Below, in pieces: positions 13,501 to 26,600 of a stretch of DNA of 64,000 nt (its first letter is position 1; each line of letters starts with the position of its first letter). A program made the position numbers and the translations under genes. This DNA comes from Citrus sinensis. Lineage: Eukaryota > Streptophyta > Magnoliopsida > Sapindales > Rutaceae. The DNA is taken from the NCBI RefSeq assembly GCF_022201045.2, contig NC_068558.1, forward strand, positions 17,575,501-17,639,500, in the 5' to 3' direction. The notes under the pieces were generated by a model. The model had not been told where the DNA came from. It searched no databases and saw nothing but the letters and a program-made list of their open reading frames with translations.

Positions 13501-14002
13501 GGATTTTGGTAAGTAGCAGCCATCATTGTGTGCCGCATCATTTGCCACACATACCAAATTCTAATTTTTCATACAAAACTCATTCTTTTCCTTAATATTA
13601 ACATGCTTAAAACGAATAAGTAAACCCCACTTCCATTTCCAACTCTCTAAGCATCCAAACAGAGCACTAATTACAAACATTAAACAATAAATTACCAGAA
13701 TATACTTGAGATTGGCGGTGCTGATATCATCTTTGGTCTCATTCGATGAGAACAATCCTAGCTTACCGACCATATCCTCGCACTTCTCCAAAACCTCACA
13801 TCCTTTCCTCACAGCATCCTGAAATCAATCCAACACAATCATATTTTTAAATTCAAAGATTAAAATTCTAAGGCAACCAAATCAAATGCTGCGCGCACAA
13901 CAGTACCGGATCGCAACCGGATTCCGTAGCTATCTGGTGGATCTTTCGTCCTCGTTCAAAGAGCGAAGGCAGTGGCAGCTCCTCCCTTGATACCTCACCC
14001 AT
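10538..14002 (-). CDS. TAP46: TAP46, PP2A-associated regulatory subunit (alpha4/Tap42 family)
   Basis: A complete nine-exon gene encoding 404 residues, close to the roughly 405 of Arabidopsis TAP46. Exons from the start are 13907-14002, 13696-13818, 13166-13252, 12937-13041, 12645-12806, 12352-12387, 12193-12264, 11090-11370 and 10538-10790. All junctions are GT-AG and in phase. The protein starts MGEVSREELPLPSLFERG and ends DNPRGAGNKKLTPCG. It has the mostly helical alpha4 N-terminal region, an acidic stretch (VLDDDGEEERE) near the middle, the conserved QPMHRLPTMSIEEAGL segment, and an Asp-rich run near the end. Family members bind the catalytic subunits of PP2A, PP4 and PP6 and act in TOR signalling in the cytosol. 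Intron 8 holds a short tandem repeat. Confidence 0.97.
10855..10998. repeat. degenerate tandem repeat in TAP46 intron 8
   Basis: Four imperfect copies of a unit around CATAAGAGCTCCAATAA start near 10868, 10900, 10937 and 10971. They are joined by repeated ATATTTAAGGCA and AAGTAAAACCA segments. All lie inside the intron at 10791-11089. Confidence 0.75.
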
Positions 14003-14120
14003 CGGTCACCGTATCAAAACCCTAGATTTCAGTTGTGAATTTGGAAATATTTGAAACGTTCAGGGGCAGACTTGCAATAAGAAGAAAAGTTTCGGGAAAG
14101 AACGATCAGGCGGAAAAGAG

Positions 14121-14130
14121 ACTTATATAG
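14121..14130 (-). promoter_or_regulatory. possible TATA box of TAP46
   Basis: Read on the minus strand this is CTATATAAGT, about 120 bases upstream of the TAP46 start codon. That would place transcription start near 14095 and leave a 5' UTR of about 90 bases. No transcript data support it. Confidence 0.4.
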
Positions 14131-16600
14131 ATTATTGAGGACAAGCCAGGATTGCAAATCTTTGCCACGTAAGCGCTTAACGTGGGACCAAGCACTCTTG
14201 ACCGTTGGAATAGAATGACAGCAAGGCAACTTGACTCTAGAAAGGTCTGGCGCGTTTTTTAAACTATTTTATGAAATGAAAATGTTTGCTTTTGGGTATT
14301 GTATTTTGAAAATTAAAAATAAAAATAAAATAAAACTAACTATCAAACCCAACATAAGTTAATTGAAGAACAATAAATTTAAATCAATTGTATTTTGTGT
14401 GAAAACAATAGTATAAATAATAGCACGCTATCACTTAAAGATTAAAAAGAGAAAAATTAACTGCAGACAAAAGTAGTATATTATAAGATTAAAATTATTT
14501 TTGTCTTTTGTACTTTTTGTATTTAATTTTATATTATTTTTAGTACATATAATATTATTCAATATAAAGACATTAAAGAAATTCTGAGTGAAAATGTTAT
14601 AATAAGCTATAATTAAGTGTCATAGAAGTTTTGAACATTCAAAGAAAATAACAAAATATTATTAAAATTAAATAAAAAGAAATTTATATGGTTCCAAATG
14701 GCATAAGAAATTTTTGGGATACAATTAGTCTATGATTTCTATTGATATGAATGTAAAAAATATCAAATAAAAGTTAATAAATATTAAAAGTATAGGCTAG
14801 ATATAGAGTTATGTCTACTAAGCACAGGCGTGGGGTGGGTGGACCTCCTCATTCCCCACCCCCACATAGAATTTACTATTTAGCTCCCATCCTCATCCTA
14901 TTTTTCATGTGAACTAATTCCATTTCCATTTTCTCATTGCGTATTTTATATTATATTTTATATATAATTTTGATGGAATAAAAATTCAAATGACTCAAAT
15001 GAAACTATCACTAGCATTTATAAAGTATATGAATTATTAAAAATAGAAAAACATCTCAAACATATTGGTTGTCAATGTTTGGAGTAGGGTGAGGTATAGA
15101 GTATAAAATCAAATCTCATTATATTATGAATTTAGGAATTATTTTTTTTATTCTCCACCCCATTTCCAAAAACTCATTACAATGTATCCCTATTAGGGTG
15201 GGGCCCCAAAAAGTCCTAAACCTTAAATGATTTTGCCATTCTTAAATTTAAGACTTTGCTATAACAATCATATTCAATTAGCCAACCACTTTATATCTTA
15301 AGTTGGTTGATTAGTTAGATAACTTGTTAAAAAAATACATTTGAATTTGCATATAGTCAAAGCATAATAAAAAATTCTGAAAATGAGATTTCACTTCTCT
15401 TATTACATCATTATTATTGGAAAGAACGATGTACAATAACTACATTATTCAACAATTAGAAAATTTGGTAAAAAAGTTTAATTAAAATAATATAAATTTA
15501 TTTTTATTTAAAAAAAATTTTAAAAAAAAATTATTTTTTTATTTACTATATAAATAAGTAAATAAATATTTAAAGATTAAAATTACGTGAATATTTTATT
15601 GATGCATTAGTCAGTCGGTTATGTACAACTAGTTAAGCATATATTTTGTCTCAGAAGTGGCTTGCTGTTGGGTTGCTCAAGGCTAAAATAATCGGTGAGC
15701 CAGATACTTTTAGACATTATGTTTGACCTCACAATTTTATGTAACTACAGTTTTAATCCAAAAAGTTAAAACTTATTCAGATCAGTCCAGGTATATTTTG
15801 AAAATCGTACAAATAACTCTCTGTCGCTTTTAAAAATTTGGCAAATAAGTCCATATAAAGTTAAGAAAATTACTATTGATAAATGAATTTGAGTATCTGT
15901 TTTCCTTAAACATTTTTTTAAAAAACATTTTCACTAAACTATTGTGTAATAAAAAAAGTTTAAGAACATTGGTAAATATAAAGATTAAAAAACATTTCAG
16001 CTCAAATCAAATTTGTTAAGCATTCATAAACTCAGACTAACTATCTTTACAAGAAATTAGTTTTTAAAAAAGCATGTCACCTAAGCTATTTTCTTTTTAA
16101 ATTTGAGTTTTCTCTTAATGAACCATTATTATGAACACTTGATCTTGTCATCGTACACATAAATCTTGAACTTGAAGAACTAGTGAGAATAAAATGATAA
16201 ACTCATATTATTAGAAAAATAGAGTTTGATTTAATCAAAATCTGAGTTAATATGACTATTTAGGTTAAAATTGTTAAACCCTAATTCCTCCCAATAAGTA
16301 TACCAAATATGATGATGACATATTAACATGATGCTTTTGCATCTTTTGAAAGTGTGTGATAATTTTTCTTCTTTCATTAAGCTCCTAGAAACAAGTTATC
16401 TCTCTAAACATTGTTTCATTACACATCACATCAAATGTTTATCTTATTTCATCTTTGTAGTCCTTTAATAGTGACTTCATTGTCTTAGGTGTCTAAGAGC
16501 GATCATCGATTATAGGCCGACACCACCGACCTTGTTCTTTGCTCTAAGAGATAATAACACCTAAGGCAACAACCGTCTAATTTGAGTTTAGAGATTACAC
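14131..16600. other. long AT-rich spacer
   Basis: No supported coding frame. The sequence is strongly AT-rich and probably made of decayed repeats, but I could not define element ends. Confidence 0.5.
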
Positions 16601-17630
16601 AAAGAGTCCACATCCTCCATTGATAACAATGAGCTGGGCGGCACATCACACGACATGGGCACAACATGTGTCCGTATAGTATAGCACAACACGAGCACAT
16701 TTTGGTAGGACAAGTAAAACGACACGAGATGTAAGCAAGTTAGGCTGGATTGAGCATTTTAGGCACATGGCCTTAAAAACATAGCATTATTAGAGATTGT
16801 TTAAAGTACGGCACAAGTAAAGGCCCGCAATAAACATGTTTTACTAATAGATTAACACTTGGCTTGTAAGCCATGTGTAGCACATAGGCCTAGGTATATT
16901 AAAGTAAAACTTTTTAATGAAAGTAAACTTATAATTTTATAATTGTACAAATAACTTGAAAATGAATCTTTTAATGTATTTTATTAGCATAATTCTTTTA
17001 AGTTCATTTAATTCTTAGTTTAAAAAAAATACTCTAATTGTTTTATGTTTATCATTTATTAAGTAAACAAATGATATTATGATTTTAATAAATAAAATTA
17101 TAAATATCATAATTTTATAAATGTATGCATTAATGTTATTATGGATTATAATTTACAACTCTATATAAGCTTAAGTTAGCAATTAAGTTAACCCTTTAGA
17201 AAAATTTATTATTATTGTTCATGTTGTTGTTGTTAAGTATTAAAAAAAATTCTAATATTATAAGATCTAACGTAGTAGTTAGTATTACATTAACTTACTA
17301 TTATTGGTTTATTATTATTGAATATAAACTTGAGTTTTAACTTTTGATTCTATTGAATTTGACTAAAGACACATGAATCCAAAAAAAATATATGAACTTG
17401 AAAAAAGCACGCCAAAGATTGATGCACCCTCTTAAAAAGATTAAAAAAAAATTGTCTTGCTTTTTTATACTTCATGGCCTAAAACAGACGTGGGCTAGGC
17501 AAGTGTGCCAAGTCAAGCCTAAGTAAAAAAATTAGGCATAATATAACAAGAAGCATTTGATGAGTCATGCTATGTTGACCCACGGGCCCTCATGGCCCTT
17601 CCTTTGATGGGCGGCTTGTTGGCCATCTCT
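16600..17630. mobile_element. possible hAT-like non-autonomous element
   Basis: GC-richer ends flank an AT-rich centre. The left end has a GGGCGGCACATC and GACATGGGCAC stretch. The right end has GGGCCCTCATGGCCC and GGGCGGCTTGTTGGCCATCTC. The two ends look roughly inverted, as in plant hAT elements with ATGGCCAAC-type termini. Boundaries and target duplication are not resolved, so treat the limits as approximate. Confidence 0.3.
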
Positions 17631-17846
17631 AATGACAACTAAGAATCAAATTGTAATTGTCTTTTTGCTTTTTTCATTTTTAGATTTCATTTAACTATCT
17701 TCAAAAGATAACTTAATTGGCTGGTTTTTTTATTGTGTAAGTGAGAGGTTAAATATTCAAATCCAATAGATTATGTTTAATTTGGAGTGGAGTGTACGGT
17801 AATTAAAAATATAACTGTATTATATGGTTAGATAGTAAGAGGTTAA

Positions 17847-18545
17847 GGACCCGTTTGAGATTGCTTTTGAAATGCTTAAAAGTGATTTTGAAAATCTAAA
17901 AATTAATTTTAGTGTTTGGTAAAAAAAAAATCAAAATCACTTTTCTCAAAATCAGTCTCTCTTGCAGTTGATTTTGAAAAGCAGGGAAAGAGTATATTTT
18001 AGATTCTGATTTTGAGAATCAATTTTATCATTTATTACAATTCCATAAACATCTTTAAAATTATTACCCAAACACATAATTATCCTTATTCAAATTAGAA
18101 ACAAAATCAATATTTTAATAAATTTTTATAATAATTTATCAATATAAATTAATTAATATCAATTTGTTGGTCGAATTATTATTAAATTTGTTTCACTATA
18201 TTATAAATTTAATTATCAATTGATTTAAGATAACAAATAAAAAAACATATTATAAGTTTTATTTTTAGTAAAAAATATTATAATACCCAATAAAAAAATA
18301 TAATATGTACATATTTTTATATGTATAAATAAATTTTGTCTTATATTATATACATTTTAGTCATTTATTTTCTCTCAGCAGTTTAACAGTAAAATTTATC
18401 AAACATCCATAATTGCTTTCAAAACTCACAGTATTTCTAAAAATAAAATTTACCAAACACTTAACTGATTCTCTTCACAGCCGGTTATTTATACAGTACA
18501 ACTAACAACAATTATTTTAAAAGTTACAGCATTCCTAAACTGACC
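17847..18545. mobile_element. probable MITE with CCCGTTTGAGATTGCT-type ends
   Basis: The left end reads GGACCCGTTTGAGATTGCT. The right end, on the other strand, reads GGTCAGTTTAGGAATGCT. Both sides carry an internal GTGTTTGGTAAA motif about 75-110 bases in, facing inward. The interior is very AT-rich and non-coding. A possible degenerate 8-bp duplication (about AGAGGTTA versus AGAGCTA) would suit a hAT relative. Confidence 0.45.
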
Positions 18546-19156
18546 AAAGAGCTATATGAATGTACTTAGCTAACGTTCTTTGCTGCTGGAAGTATAGAAG
18601 AATGTACTTTGAACTTACTTTAGATTAATTTATAGTTCTTTTTAAGGGTATGTAGGTTATTTTCTATTTAGTTCCTTTGACATTAATATTCAATTAAGCA
18701 AATGAGTAATACCAGCCTTGTTTACAAATTATTGAGCGTTAGAGACCTATAAAAGACTGTTTAGACTTTACCCACCCTACTTAAAAATTTAAATTAAAAA
18801 AAAAAAGACGAATTTTGGACAAAAACAATTTCCAAAAAGAAAAACACCATCTATATTTTTCGATAACTTCAATTCGGAAGAATTTGGACCTGTAAATGTT
18901 AAAATCCAACATGTAAATCTTTCAAATATAAAGCAGATGAGATGTTGCAAAGTCATGCCATGTGGGACAGTGGGATCAACAGAGCCTTCAACATTTATAT
19001 TGTAAATCCACGGTGGGATCCAAAATATTTCCACGACCACACATGCAAACATTTGATTATGACTCCAAATCTCCAATTTAATTAGTTTATTAATCTTTTT
19101 AATTTTTTTGGTCCACTCAAATTCAGTAATCATCTCATGAGAGCGATATTAGTACA

Positions 19157-19172
19157 TATATATATATATATA
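19157..19172. repeat. (AT)n microsatellite
   Basis: Simple alternating AT run of about eight units. Confidence 0.9.
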
Positions 19173-20188
19173 ATCAAATACATCCAGCACCACAAAGTCC
19201 AGATTCCAAGGGCAGATCTTAAAATCATAGAAATAATCAAGTAAATAGTGGGTACTCATTGACATTCCCAATTTGCCACTGGCCATGTTATTATACTTTA
19301 TGTTAAAAACAGATTAAAGGCAATGGATTTTGCCAAGTCTTTGTTGAACAAGTTCCAGCTTTACAGGTCTCAAGCCAAGGAAGCAACCAACTTGAGTAGA
19401 AGCCAATATTTCTTTTGGTCCCATGAAAGACCTGGCTTCTCAAGTGCTTCCATTATCATGACTATCATCTGAAAGTGATGCTTTTCATTCTTTTCCCTTT
19501 CAACTTTTACAATATGCTCCTTTCCATTTTTAGCTTAACTGGACCATTTTCAGGTACATGGCTTATCATTCTTTAATCTTTATTTTTTTTTTTTTTTTTC
19601 TCTGGTTTTTGATATTTTTATGTGAATTTTTCTTGCATCAATGATTCAGTTTAGCCTTCTCATCATTCATATTCTAAAATAAATTGCAATTTAAATATAC
19701 ATTTTATAAAATAAAAACTTTCGCACTAGAGACGTGTTACATTTTAATAAATTTAGATTCAGTGTTCATTTAACTATTGTACTGGTATTTTAAAAAATTG
19801 TGATTGATAGTTATTGAATAAAAACATATAAATAATTAAATTTCACCCAAATATTGTTATAAATAAACACGTGACAAGGACAATTAATACAAGTGCATAT
19901 CCAAATTCTATTCGAATACCGTTAAAGATGTCTAATTAGTGAGGAGAAATTTTAGAATACGTACTGATATTTTAGAAGTTGGTAAGAGGTTTAATCAATC
20001 CAGCATTATATTTCTTTCACACTGTTCTGATTTCACAAGCAAAACAAGAAAGAAAGAGAAAAGCGTCCATATCTTAGTGATAAAAGAATCAATATTTTTT
20101 TTGGGAATAATTTAATACCCTATATGCTTTCATACAGGTAAGACACTCTGGAAATAATAACATATTATGAGGACTGCAATTTGATTTT

Positions 20189-20206
20189 GTGTGTGTGTGT
20201 GTGTGT
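20189..20206. repeat. (GT)n microsatellite
   Basis: About nine uninterrupted GT units, roughly 760 bases upstream of the coiled-coil gene start. Confidence 0.95.
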
Positions 20207-20965
20207 ATTTGTTTCAACTCTTTTTCTTGTTTTGTAATTTTAACAAAGTACCAATCACCAGGAATCTAGTGTTTTTGCTTCCCACAACAGTTATGGCCAG
20301 AGCTGAAGAAGAAAAAGTTGTCAGAGAAAAAGAAAAGTTAAGCAAGTGGGGTTAAATGGGTCGGCTGCTTTCACTGAAAACCAGGGAACATTTTTCATAT
20401 GTTCTGTCACAATAAATCATCCACTTTTAACTGATTTCTGCAGTACTTATAAACGTGTAAATGGCCATCCTTTTGGCGTTCTCTGGCCATTTTTGTTAAA
20501 TGTCTCCACATGGTACAATTTTTCTGCTGTTGGGTGTAGCTGGGGCCTCACATCTTTAAACAAAAATCAGTACTGCTTTCTCTCTCAGCTTCAACTGTTT
20601 TCTCATATGTTTGTGGCTTTGGTATTGAATTGGAGAAGAAGCCTTTAAAAGTTTGTTTCTGTAAGTTTTGTTGTATATTTACACGATCTTGAAAATGCCA
20701 TTGGGTTTATATTCATTTTACTGTACTGGTACTATTTGTTTCTCAATTATTGACATGCTCTATACCCGCACTTCAATTATTTGCAATAGACTACCAGGTA
20801 TTTTTGTCTCTGATTCAGTTTTAGATAATTAATGCTTCCTATAATTAAAACGGTTTCCTCTTTATATGCATGATTTGCTCAAGCAAAGACCAGAATGCTT
20901 AGAATTTCACTTCTTTCAACTGAATTTTGAAATTTGTTATAGGAGAAGAAAGAAAATCTTGGTAA

Positions 20966-23673
20966 ATGGAGAAGGGGGTTTGTGGCTTGATTACCTCTGA
21001 AGAGAAGAGTGATAGCTTGTATCCTATGTATTTTGGTGTTTCTTGTGCTTTCTTTGCTCTAAGGATGTTGTCAGTAGCTGAGACGAAAGATGACAAATGG
21101 TCTGAATTGCATGATAAAATGCTTCGAGGAAGTGCCCAGCTTTTGGGCTTACTGGTATGGAGAGTACAGAGAGACGGAGCGAATGGAGAGAAATGTAAGC
21201 TTAGCCAAAAGCTTGATGCCGCTGAAAGGGAGATCGAAGAGTTGAAGAAACTAAGACATGAAGACGCCAAAGCAAATGAGAAAGTTGTTGGTATCTTTGC
21301 AGCTCAAGAGCAGAGCTGGTTCTCTGAAAGGAAACAGCTAAGGCAACAGATTGGAGCTCTAATTAATGAACTGAGGATTCTGGACAAAAAGAAGGATGAA
21401 TCTATTTCTGAGTTGAATGAAAAATTGAAGGATATGGAGCTTTTGGTTCGGTCTAAGGATAGAGTATTGGAGGAAGATGAACAGAAGAGGAAGGAGTTAG
21501 AAGAAAAAATTTCAATTGCTGAAAAGATTGCGGAGGAATTGAGAGAAAATGCAAAGCAAGAAGCTCAAGAACATTCTAATGAGATTCGGAAGCACAAAAC
21601 TGCTTTTATTGAGCTTGTATCAAACCAACGGCAACTTGAGGCTGAGTTGGGTCGAGCACATAGGCAGGTGGAAGCTAGAAAAGAAGAGCTTGATTTAGTC
21701 TTGGAGCAAAAGGAGGAGTCTGTCTCATTTGCTCAGAAACTATCGCTGGAAATTGTAAAGATGCGCAAGGATTTGGACCAGAAAGACAAGATTTTGTCAG
21801 CGATGTTGAGGAAATCCAAGTCAGATACAGCAGAGAAGCAAATGCTTCTAAAAGAGGTGAAAATTTCAAAGGCTAAGAGGAGACAAGCTGAACTGGAAAC
21901 AGAAAGATGGAAGGCAGCATCGCAGTCTAGACACGAGAGGCATTCATTGAGAAGTATGTTTGTGAGCCAAGCCAATTCAAGATTAGCTGCTTCCTCTGGT
22001 GCAAAAGGAAAGACCAGATCATCGGCAACTGTTGAGTGTGAGCACATTGAGTTAAAAAAAGACTCTGATGTTTTTTCTCCCCTTTCTGATTACTACTCAG
22101 CAGAAGGAAATGAGGAACAAGGTGAACAAATTCCTGATTTTCTGTATCATATATTCTACTTTATAATAACCTTTTTCCTATGAAACCAACTCCTAATGCT
22201 TAAGGTCATGATCATACAATCATACTAGATTGTCTTTCTCATGCTTTATTTGCTTCTGATTCTTGCATCAACAGCTGATGGAAAAAGGTTGGAAGGCTGG
22301 GTTCGATTGGAAGCAGAGAAGTATGCAGCTGTTATTGAGAAAAGGCATCACTTAGAACTAGAGGCTTTTGCAGAACAAATGAGAATGAAAGATGAGAAAT
22401 TAGAAGGTTACCGTTGGCGGTTGCTGAGCATGGAAATAGAATCAAAGCGTCTGCAGTCCCATGTTGAAGGACTGAACCACGAAACATCACAGCTCAGACA
22501 TGACAATATGAAATTGGAAGCCTTATTATTTGAACGAGAAGAAGAATTACATTCTCTGAAAGAGCAATTCATTTCGCAACTGAAATCTTTTAGTTGCCAA
22601 AACAACATCTTAACATCATCTCTACATGATCCAGCACTAACCCATGATGCCATTTGGTCCAAAGACAAGAGTGTAAAGAGAAGACCAAAGGAAAAGGAGA
22701 AAGAAACAGAAACAAGTTCAGTGGAAATGGCTCAAGGAAAAGGCATAGATATAGAAGAAAAAACCCCATCGAGTAAAGAGTCCAAAAATGTCAAGTTAGT
22801 CCAATCTCCTGAAAAAGAGAATGATGCTTCCGTTGATAGTCCTATTCAAGAGGAAAAGATGAGCCTGGTGGAGGTTGACACAGTTGAAAAGGTAGCATCG
22901 TCAAGCCAGTCCCCGAGCAATAGAAACAATTCTCCATGGAGGATGGATCTTCATGCTCTTGGAGTTTCTTACAAGCTAAAGAGGCTGAAGCAACAACTTC
23001 TTATGCTTGAGAGGTTTACAGGAAAGAGTGGAGAAGATACAGAAAGCAATGATGATGGGATCAAGGGGTTGCTATCGTTGATATCTTTGCTGAATAAACA
23101 AGTTGGCAGGTACCAATCCCTCCAAGGGAAGATTGATGATATTTGCAAGCGATTGGTAAGCCTTCTTCCTACTTATTTGAAATTTGTAACAAGTTTTTGC
23201 TGCAGAAACTTATCTGGACAAATGTTAAAAGTGTTTCCACAAATTTTCAAATTAACCAGGGCCAAGATCTTGAAACCAAACTTACAGCTGCTCCTAACTT
23301 TGTCTTTTGAAATTTGTACGGTTTTCAGCATGAGACTGGTCCAGAAATAAGTCCTGAAGATTCCAGTACCACAAAGAGGAGGGGAGATACTAAAACACTA
23401 GAGCATTTCCTCGAGGAGACGTTTCAGCTACAGAGATACATCGTATCAACAGGACAGAAATTGATGGAAGTACAGTCCAAGATTGCTTCTGGTTTTGTTG
23501 AGTTCACAGAAGAGCTTGACAAGTTTGCCTGCTTTGACAAGAAGCGCTTTGCTGATAGTCTAACAACTCTCTTTCAGGAAGTTCAAAGAGGTCTTGAAGT
23601 TCGGATTGCTCGAATTATTGGAGATCTTGGTGGGACCCTGGCTTGTGAGGGAATAATTCACTTGAGGAGGTAA
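20966..23673 (+). CDS. large coiled-coil protein (myosin-tail-like; RNase P p38-like by name only)
   Basis: Three exons, 20966-22121, 22275-23155 and 23329-23673, give 793 residues with GT-AG borders in phase. After a short N-terminal part with a hydrophobic stretch (YPMYFGVSCAFFALRML), residues of about 70-310 and 395-490 are long charged heptad-rich helices typical of coiled coils. A Lys/Glu/Ser-rich linker follows. The C-terminal third (SPWRMDLHALGVSYKLKRLK onward to IIGDLGGTLACEGII) is compact and looks conserved. I recall the likely Arabidopsis relative, At5g53020, being labelled ribonuclease P p38-related. Nothing in the sequence shows an RNase P role, so function is unknown. A structural or microtubule/nuclear-scaffold role would fit but is only a guess. 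It sits between TAP46 and a DUF688 gene. Confidence 0.85.
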
Positions 23674-26600
23674 CGGTGAAAGTTGCCACTCCTGATGACA
23701 TTTATGGTAAATTTTGTATAGGAAATTAATCTATTGACTCTAATGCCTTGCGGAATTCATCGCTTAGAAGACCTGCAAGCCCCATGAGTACAACATCACA
23801 TCTTCCTTCTCACTCTCACGGGCTTGAACTATATGTTGAGCAGATCGAAATTCGGCCAGTACTCTGTCCAGTAGTTCTGCTTCTAGGTCGAATGTTAGCA
23901 AGAAACAATGAGCTAATAAGCTCTTTGCAAGTAAATTCCCCTGTCCACAACATGGTCTTTGTTAGTCACAATGAAATGAATAAGATTGTGACCCAAGCAG
24001 TAAGCAAAAAAATGAAAGATAAAATGAGGGAGAGTACGAATTGTTTTTTGATCAATGCCTTTGGAAAGAAAACTCTTTCCTTGACGAATTGCTATCGTAG
24101 AAAATTAAGTTAATGAGGTAATTGCTTTGATTAATGAAATATGCTTGAAACTGCAAAGCAAAATGTAATTTCATGATCAGATATTGGACAAAAGTTCTTA
24201 TGAATCTCCTAGTTTGCTCCAGCTTAAGGGGAATAAAATGGAATTATGAAACATATCTGATCATCACTGGGAATATAGACGAAATTTATTTTGAAAAGCA
24301 GACTTCGGTCGAGTCAATGTACACTAAATGGATGTAATATTTGTTATAATGGGTGAGGGAATAAGGTGTCACTTGTCAGAGAGCTTAATGCTATTGTCTT
24401 ATGCCCTTGCTAACTTAAAAGTTTTAGGTCAACTGGTAACTTGTCTCTCAAGCCATAAGGAAGCGGTGGATTCTACCAAATGTAAAAGTCCGAGTGAATT
24501 TGATGCTTTGCTGGAATGCTGCTGAATACCCGAAGATTACTCAAGAAAGCTTTTGCATTCAACTTTCTCTGCGTCACAAACTTCAACAGCAACTTCAACT
24601 CAATTATTTGTGGCTGTAATTGACATCTCAACAAGCATATCAGATAATTTAATGTGCAACGTCTTTAGGTTGATAGACGAATCTCCAAATGTATTGAATT
24701 TGGTTTTGATCCATCTATGACTTTTCCCCAAATGGGACCCTTGATAGAAGCTTGCTGCCATGCTGGGTTTGTAATTTTTCTGTGGATCAAATTATATCCA
24801 GAAAAGGGAGGTAGTTCATCAACTTATTTCACAAAGCAGCACATGTTGGGTTGGGATCAGAAATTTAATGCCATGGATATCGAATGAAAGCACCTGATAA
24901 ATTACAAAATAGGGCACTGTCACTGTTCATGCGGAAGCAGTGGCTAGCTGTTTGTGGGTGAAGTTCATGGCTGATGTGGGCTTGCAAGTCTTAATAAGTC
25001 ACTTCAATGCTTAACGTCTTCATTGCTTCCTTCCCTCTTTCCACCAGAAGCTTTCAGATTTCTCAAAGTTTTATTTGTTAATTTTTCTATATTTATAAAT
25101 ATGGGGAGATTAAGTAATTAACTTTTAGCGAAAGTTTAAAAATACGCAAATTCTTCGAATACTTAAGAAAGACGCATCACGGTTAACATCATGAGAATGG
25201 TCAAGGGAACCTTTGACTTTGAGAAGGGCTAATATGCTTATGTAAATTTATTGATACGTAAAGGAAACTTTGGTGCTTATTTGAACTTTGATAAAAGTTA
25301 GGTGATCATATGACAATTTTCACAAAATAAAAGGAGTTTGGCAAGTAAATGACCGTTTTACGCATTATAAGATAATTACATGCATTAACTAAGGTTATTA
25401 TAATAATATTATTGTTATTATTATTCTTAAGCTTACAATAACCTAATATCCTCCCCATTCATGTAAAAAAAAAATTTGAATCCGGAAACTCTTATTTCAA
25501 GAGAGAAAATTTATTATTTCAACTATATAGTAATTTCACTGTAATAACGGAAGTTAATAGATAAGTGATTCGAAAATAAATTTGTTATCTTAGTTGTAAA
25601 GATCCTAATTTTTTAAGAAATTATATATTTAGACAATTAAGTCCCTCATGTAACTGTCACCTCAACCATTTTCCAGTTCCACATGCCATTTGGCAAGTTA
25701 AGGCATCTTCTATTGGTAAATTATATGTAGGTCCCTTGAGCTTTGAAAAAAGGTTGAAGAAAAATGAGTGGAGGTGACAAATTTATATTTAGACAATTAA
25801 GTCCCTCATGCAACTGTCAGTTCACTAAAATGATGAGTCATGTTCTGAGGGAAACTTACGTCAGACCAGCGCATATCGCGCCTCATCCTGTTGAAATCGC
25901 ATGCCGAATCACTTGGGTTAATTTGATAAAGCAGCGGCTCCTAATACGTGATTATTAATTATTGTAATATTTTAACAGGTCTCAAACTGTCTCATATAAA
26001 TTTTTCTCTTTACACAGATAACTCCGGTGAAAGTCAAATGCTAAGTGTTTAAAACTTTTTAATAATGATACAAAACAAATGATTTTTAAACAAATGGTAA
26101 ATTTTGAATTACCCCTATTGTGAATTGACTGTCTTTTTATTTCTTTACTTTTAAAAAACCTAAAGTGTTTTATTCACGAGATGAGAGAAAAATAAGGTGA
26201 GTTGATGGATATTAGTTTGGTTTCTTAACAAAAGTGGGGCAAATTGAGGTTTTAAAATGAAAATCCGAAATTAACCCTTAAATAAATTTGACTTTTAAAT
26301 CATTTTTTTTCATATTTCCCCATTAATTATCATTTACTATTAAATAATTCGTCTATTTTCAATAAAATTTAGTCCTCAAAGTAGTTTTTTTTTTTTTTTA
26401 ATTTAGGCATTATTTGGAATCGAGATTGGTTAGTTGTTACTTTTAAGTTATAACACTAAAGTATTTGATAAATACTAATTGTTGTAGTTTGAAAGCTAAG
26501 TTGGTTCATTATATCTTTATAATTTTGTCAAAATTATTATTTAATAATTATATCTACTACATATTTTAACTTTTATTTTATAATTGTATTTTTTTTTCTG

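Larger units (their letters stand above)
18546..20965. other. spacer and 5' region of the coiled-coil gene
   Basis: No supported coding frame. It contains an AT run at about 19157-19172 and a GT run at about 20189-20206. The last several hundred bases, with several CTGTTTTCTCT-like pyrimidine stretches, probably include the promoter and 5' UTR (perhaps with an intron) of the gene at 20966. Confidence 0.5.

Noticed and set aside
18789..19133. 114-codon minus-strand frame
   Set aside because: Composition is that of AT-rich spacer. No family or exon context was seen.
20346..20648. 100-codon plus-strand frame before the coiled-coil gene
   Set aside because: Looks like promoter or 5' UTR sequence. 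Not in phase with any following exon through a plausible splice.
23674..24525. Short frames after the coiled-coil gene as extra exons
   Set aside because: The main frame ends cleanly with the conserved-looking EGII tail, and the later frames show no continuation of the family.
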